From: Agaribacillus aureus
Lineage (GTDB): Bacteria > Bacteroidota > Bacteroidia > Cytophagales > Cyclobacteriaceae
NCBI GenBank assembly: GCA_030442055.1
Contig: JAUJEB010000001.1
Coordinates: 2,046,001-2,110,000 of the forward strand
Direction: 5' to 3'
Length of the DNA stretch: 64,000 nt
This document shows, one piece after another, positions 63,244 to 64,000 of this stretch. Positions within the stretch are counted from its first letter, which is position 1. Each line of letters begins with the position of its first letter. The notes below the pieces were generated by a model that was not told the DNA's origin, ran no database searches, and saw only the letters and a list, made by a program, of their open reading frames with translations. Both the position numbers and the translations under genes were made by a program.

Positions 63244-63828
63244 TTAAAAAATAGTCAATAAAGCCAGTATGAGATATAAATGGCGTTCCACATGTTTTTT
63301 TATAATTAGCAAGGCTTCCCAAATGTGATTTTCCACCGTTTTGATAGTAATACCCAATTGCTTGGCTATCTCACCATTACTCTTTCCTTGCTGGCGGGAA
63401 AGCTGATAAATATTCCGTTTTCTTTCCGGCAAACGCTCGAGAATGCTGTCCATTAAATTATCGAGGTCCATGGAGATCACAAGATCATCGGCCTGGTCCC
63501 TGGCTCTCAAGGCGTCTTTCTTCAATACTTCCGCCAAGTCTTCATGTTGTACGGCATCTCTAATATAGTTTAGTGACCGATTTCGAACCATCCTATACAA
63601 ATAGGCCTTGATATTCCCATCCTTTCGAAGACTTTTACGGTGCAGCCAAAGCTTAAAAAAAACATCCTGTATGATTTCATCTGAGATAAACCTGGATTTG
63701 GTAAACTGAAAGGCATATTGGCCCAACTGCTTTTCATACATTTTGTAAATTCGCTCAAATGCGTCCAAATCATCCTCTTCAATGAACTTCCTAAAGAGCT
63801 GAATATTATCTGTCAATTTATCTATCAT
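63244..63828 (-). CDS. ECF-type RNA polymerase sigma factor
   Basis: 194 residues. Region 2 (AFERIYKMYEKQLGQYAFQF, DEIIQDVFFKLW) and region 4 (LPERKRNIYQLSRQQGKSNG, IAKQLGITIKTVENHI) are complete. Typical of Bacteroidota FecI-like sigma factors that drive SusCD operons. FecR follows after a 650-base repeat-filled gap. Confidence 0.9.
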   Translation of the reverse strand: MIDKLTDNIQLFRKFIEEDDLDAFERIYKMYEKQLGQYAFQFTKSRFISDEIIQDVFFKLWLHRKSLRKDGNIKAYLYRMVRNRSLNYIRDAVQHEDLAEVLKKDALRARDQADDLVISMDLDNLMDSILERLPERKRNIYQLSRQQGKSNGEIAKQLGITIKTVENHIWEALLIIKKHVERHLYLILALLTIF

Positions 63829-64000
63829 GAAACCATATAATAATTGAAAAAATTATATCGACGGTGACAATATTAGCGATAAGTTAAAGAAAAATGTAAG
63901 TAAGTTTGTTATGTTAAAATGAATTTTTTCGAAATATTTGGTTAACCAAGAATATCGACAGGAGTAATATATAATCGAAACCAGCTGTAATAGAATGTTT
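63829..64000 (-). promoter_or_regulatory. Upstream region of the sigma factor gene
   Basis: 172 bases, AT-rich, with an imperfect AT palindrome at 63837-63860. No gene is visible before the window ends. Confidence 0.3.

Overview
The window looks like chromosomal DNA of a Bacteroidota bacterium, most likely of the order Cytophagales. The signs are a SusC/SusD pair with an STN-bearing SusC, FecR and an ECF sigma factor; GldA/GldF/GldG-type ABC genes; PadR-FtsX permease and MocR modules; many lipoproteins; weak ribosome binding sites; and recurrent TATCTTTG/TATCTTAG promoter boxes of the Bacteroidota -7 type. I see no rRNA, tRNA, CRISPR array or intact insertion sequence.

Layout. 0-7 kb: an HD-domain hydrolase facing a minus-strand cell-envelope group (alkaline-phosphatase-superfamily membrane enzyme, c-haem/VCBS protein, methyltransferase), then a Cys-rich lipoprotein and a TlpA-like thioredoxin protein. 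7.3-19.2 kb: an accessory island of mostly unrecognised, mostly plus-strand single genes, many encoding small membrane proteins. Several carry their own promoter. The island also holds two decayed tyrosine-recombinase 3' ends with a shared downstream 40-bp sequence, a decayed Imm27 immunity gene, a DUF4291 gene, and a STAND NTPase (effector-associated domain + NB-ARC + TPR) split by a -1 frame change at an A10 tract that reads as a dnaX-type slippery site.

19.2-25 kb: a PI-PLC lipoprotein diverges from a small lipoprotein and a cholesterol-dependent-cytolysin-like pore former, an arrangement reminiscent of plcA-hly in Listeria; next is a D-aminoacylase-like amidohydrolase that lacks its usual metal motifs. 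25-36 kb: regulators and their targets (AraC plus VOC protein; PadR with two operators plus FtsX-type permease; serine hydrolase; MocR divergent from a membrane-cupin fusion; DUF2071). 36-45 kb: a carbohydrate locus with an XylR-type regulator divergent from Gfo/Idh/MocA oxidoreductase, a giant TIGR02604-type c-haem dehydrogenase-like protein, a VCBS lipoprotein, an AGE-family epimerase and an esterase.

45-64 kb: a GNAT acetyltransferase, dispersed palindromic repeats, a self-inhibited-type Fic protein and a small HTH protein. They are followed by two short secreted Cys-containing peptides (DUF6520-like) around a MauE-like membrane protein and a probable propeller protein. These face, across a clear terminator, a minus-strand series running ECF sigma, FecR, SusC, SusD, GldA-type ATPase, GldF-GldG fusion and a lipoprotein phosphoesterase. 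The strongest leads are the frame-split STAND gene, the PI-PLC/cytolysin pair, the peptide/MauE/propeller locus with its facing Sus-Gld operon, and the recombinase relics of the island.
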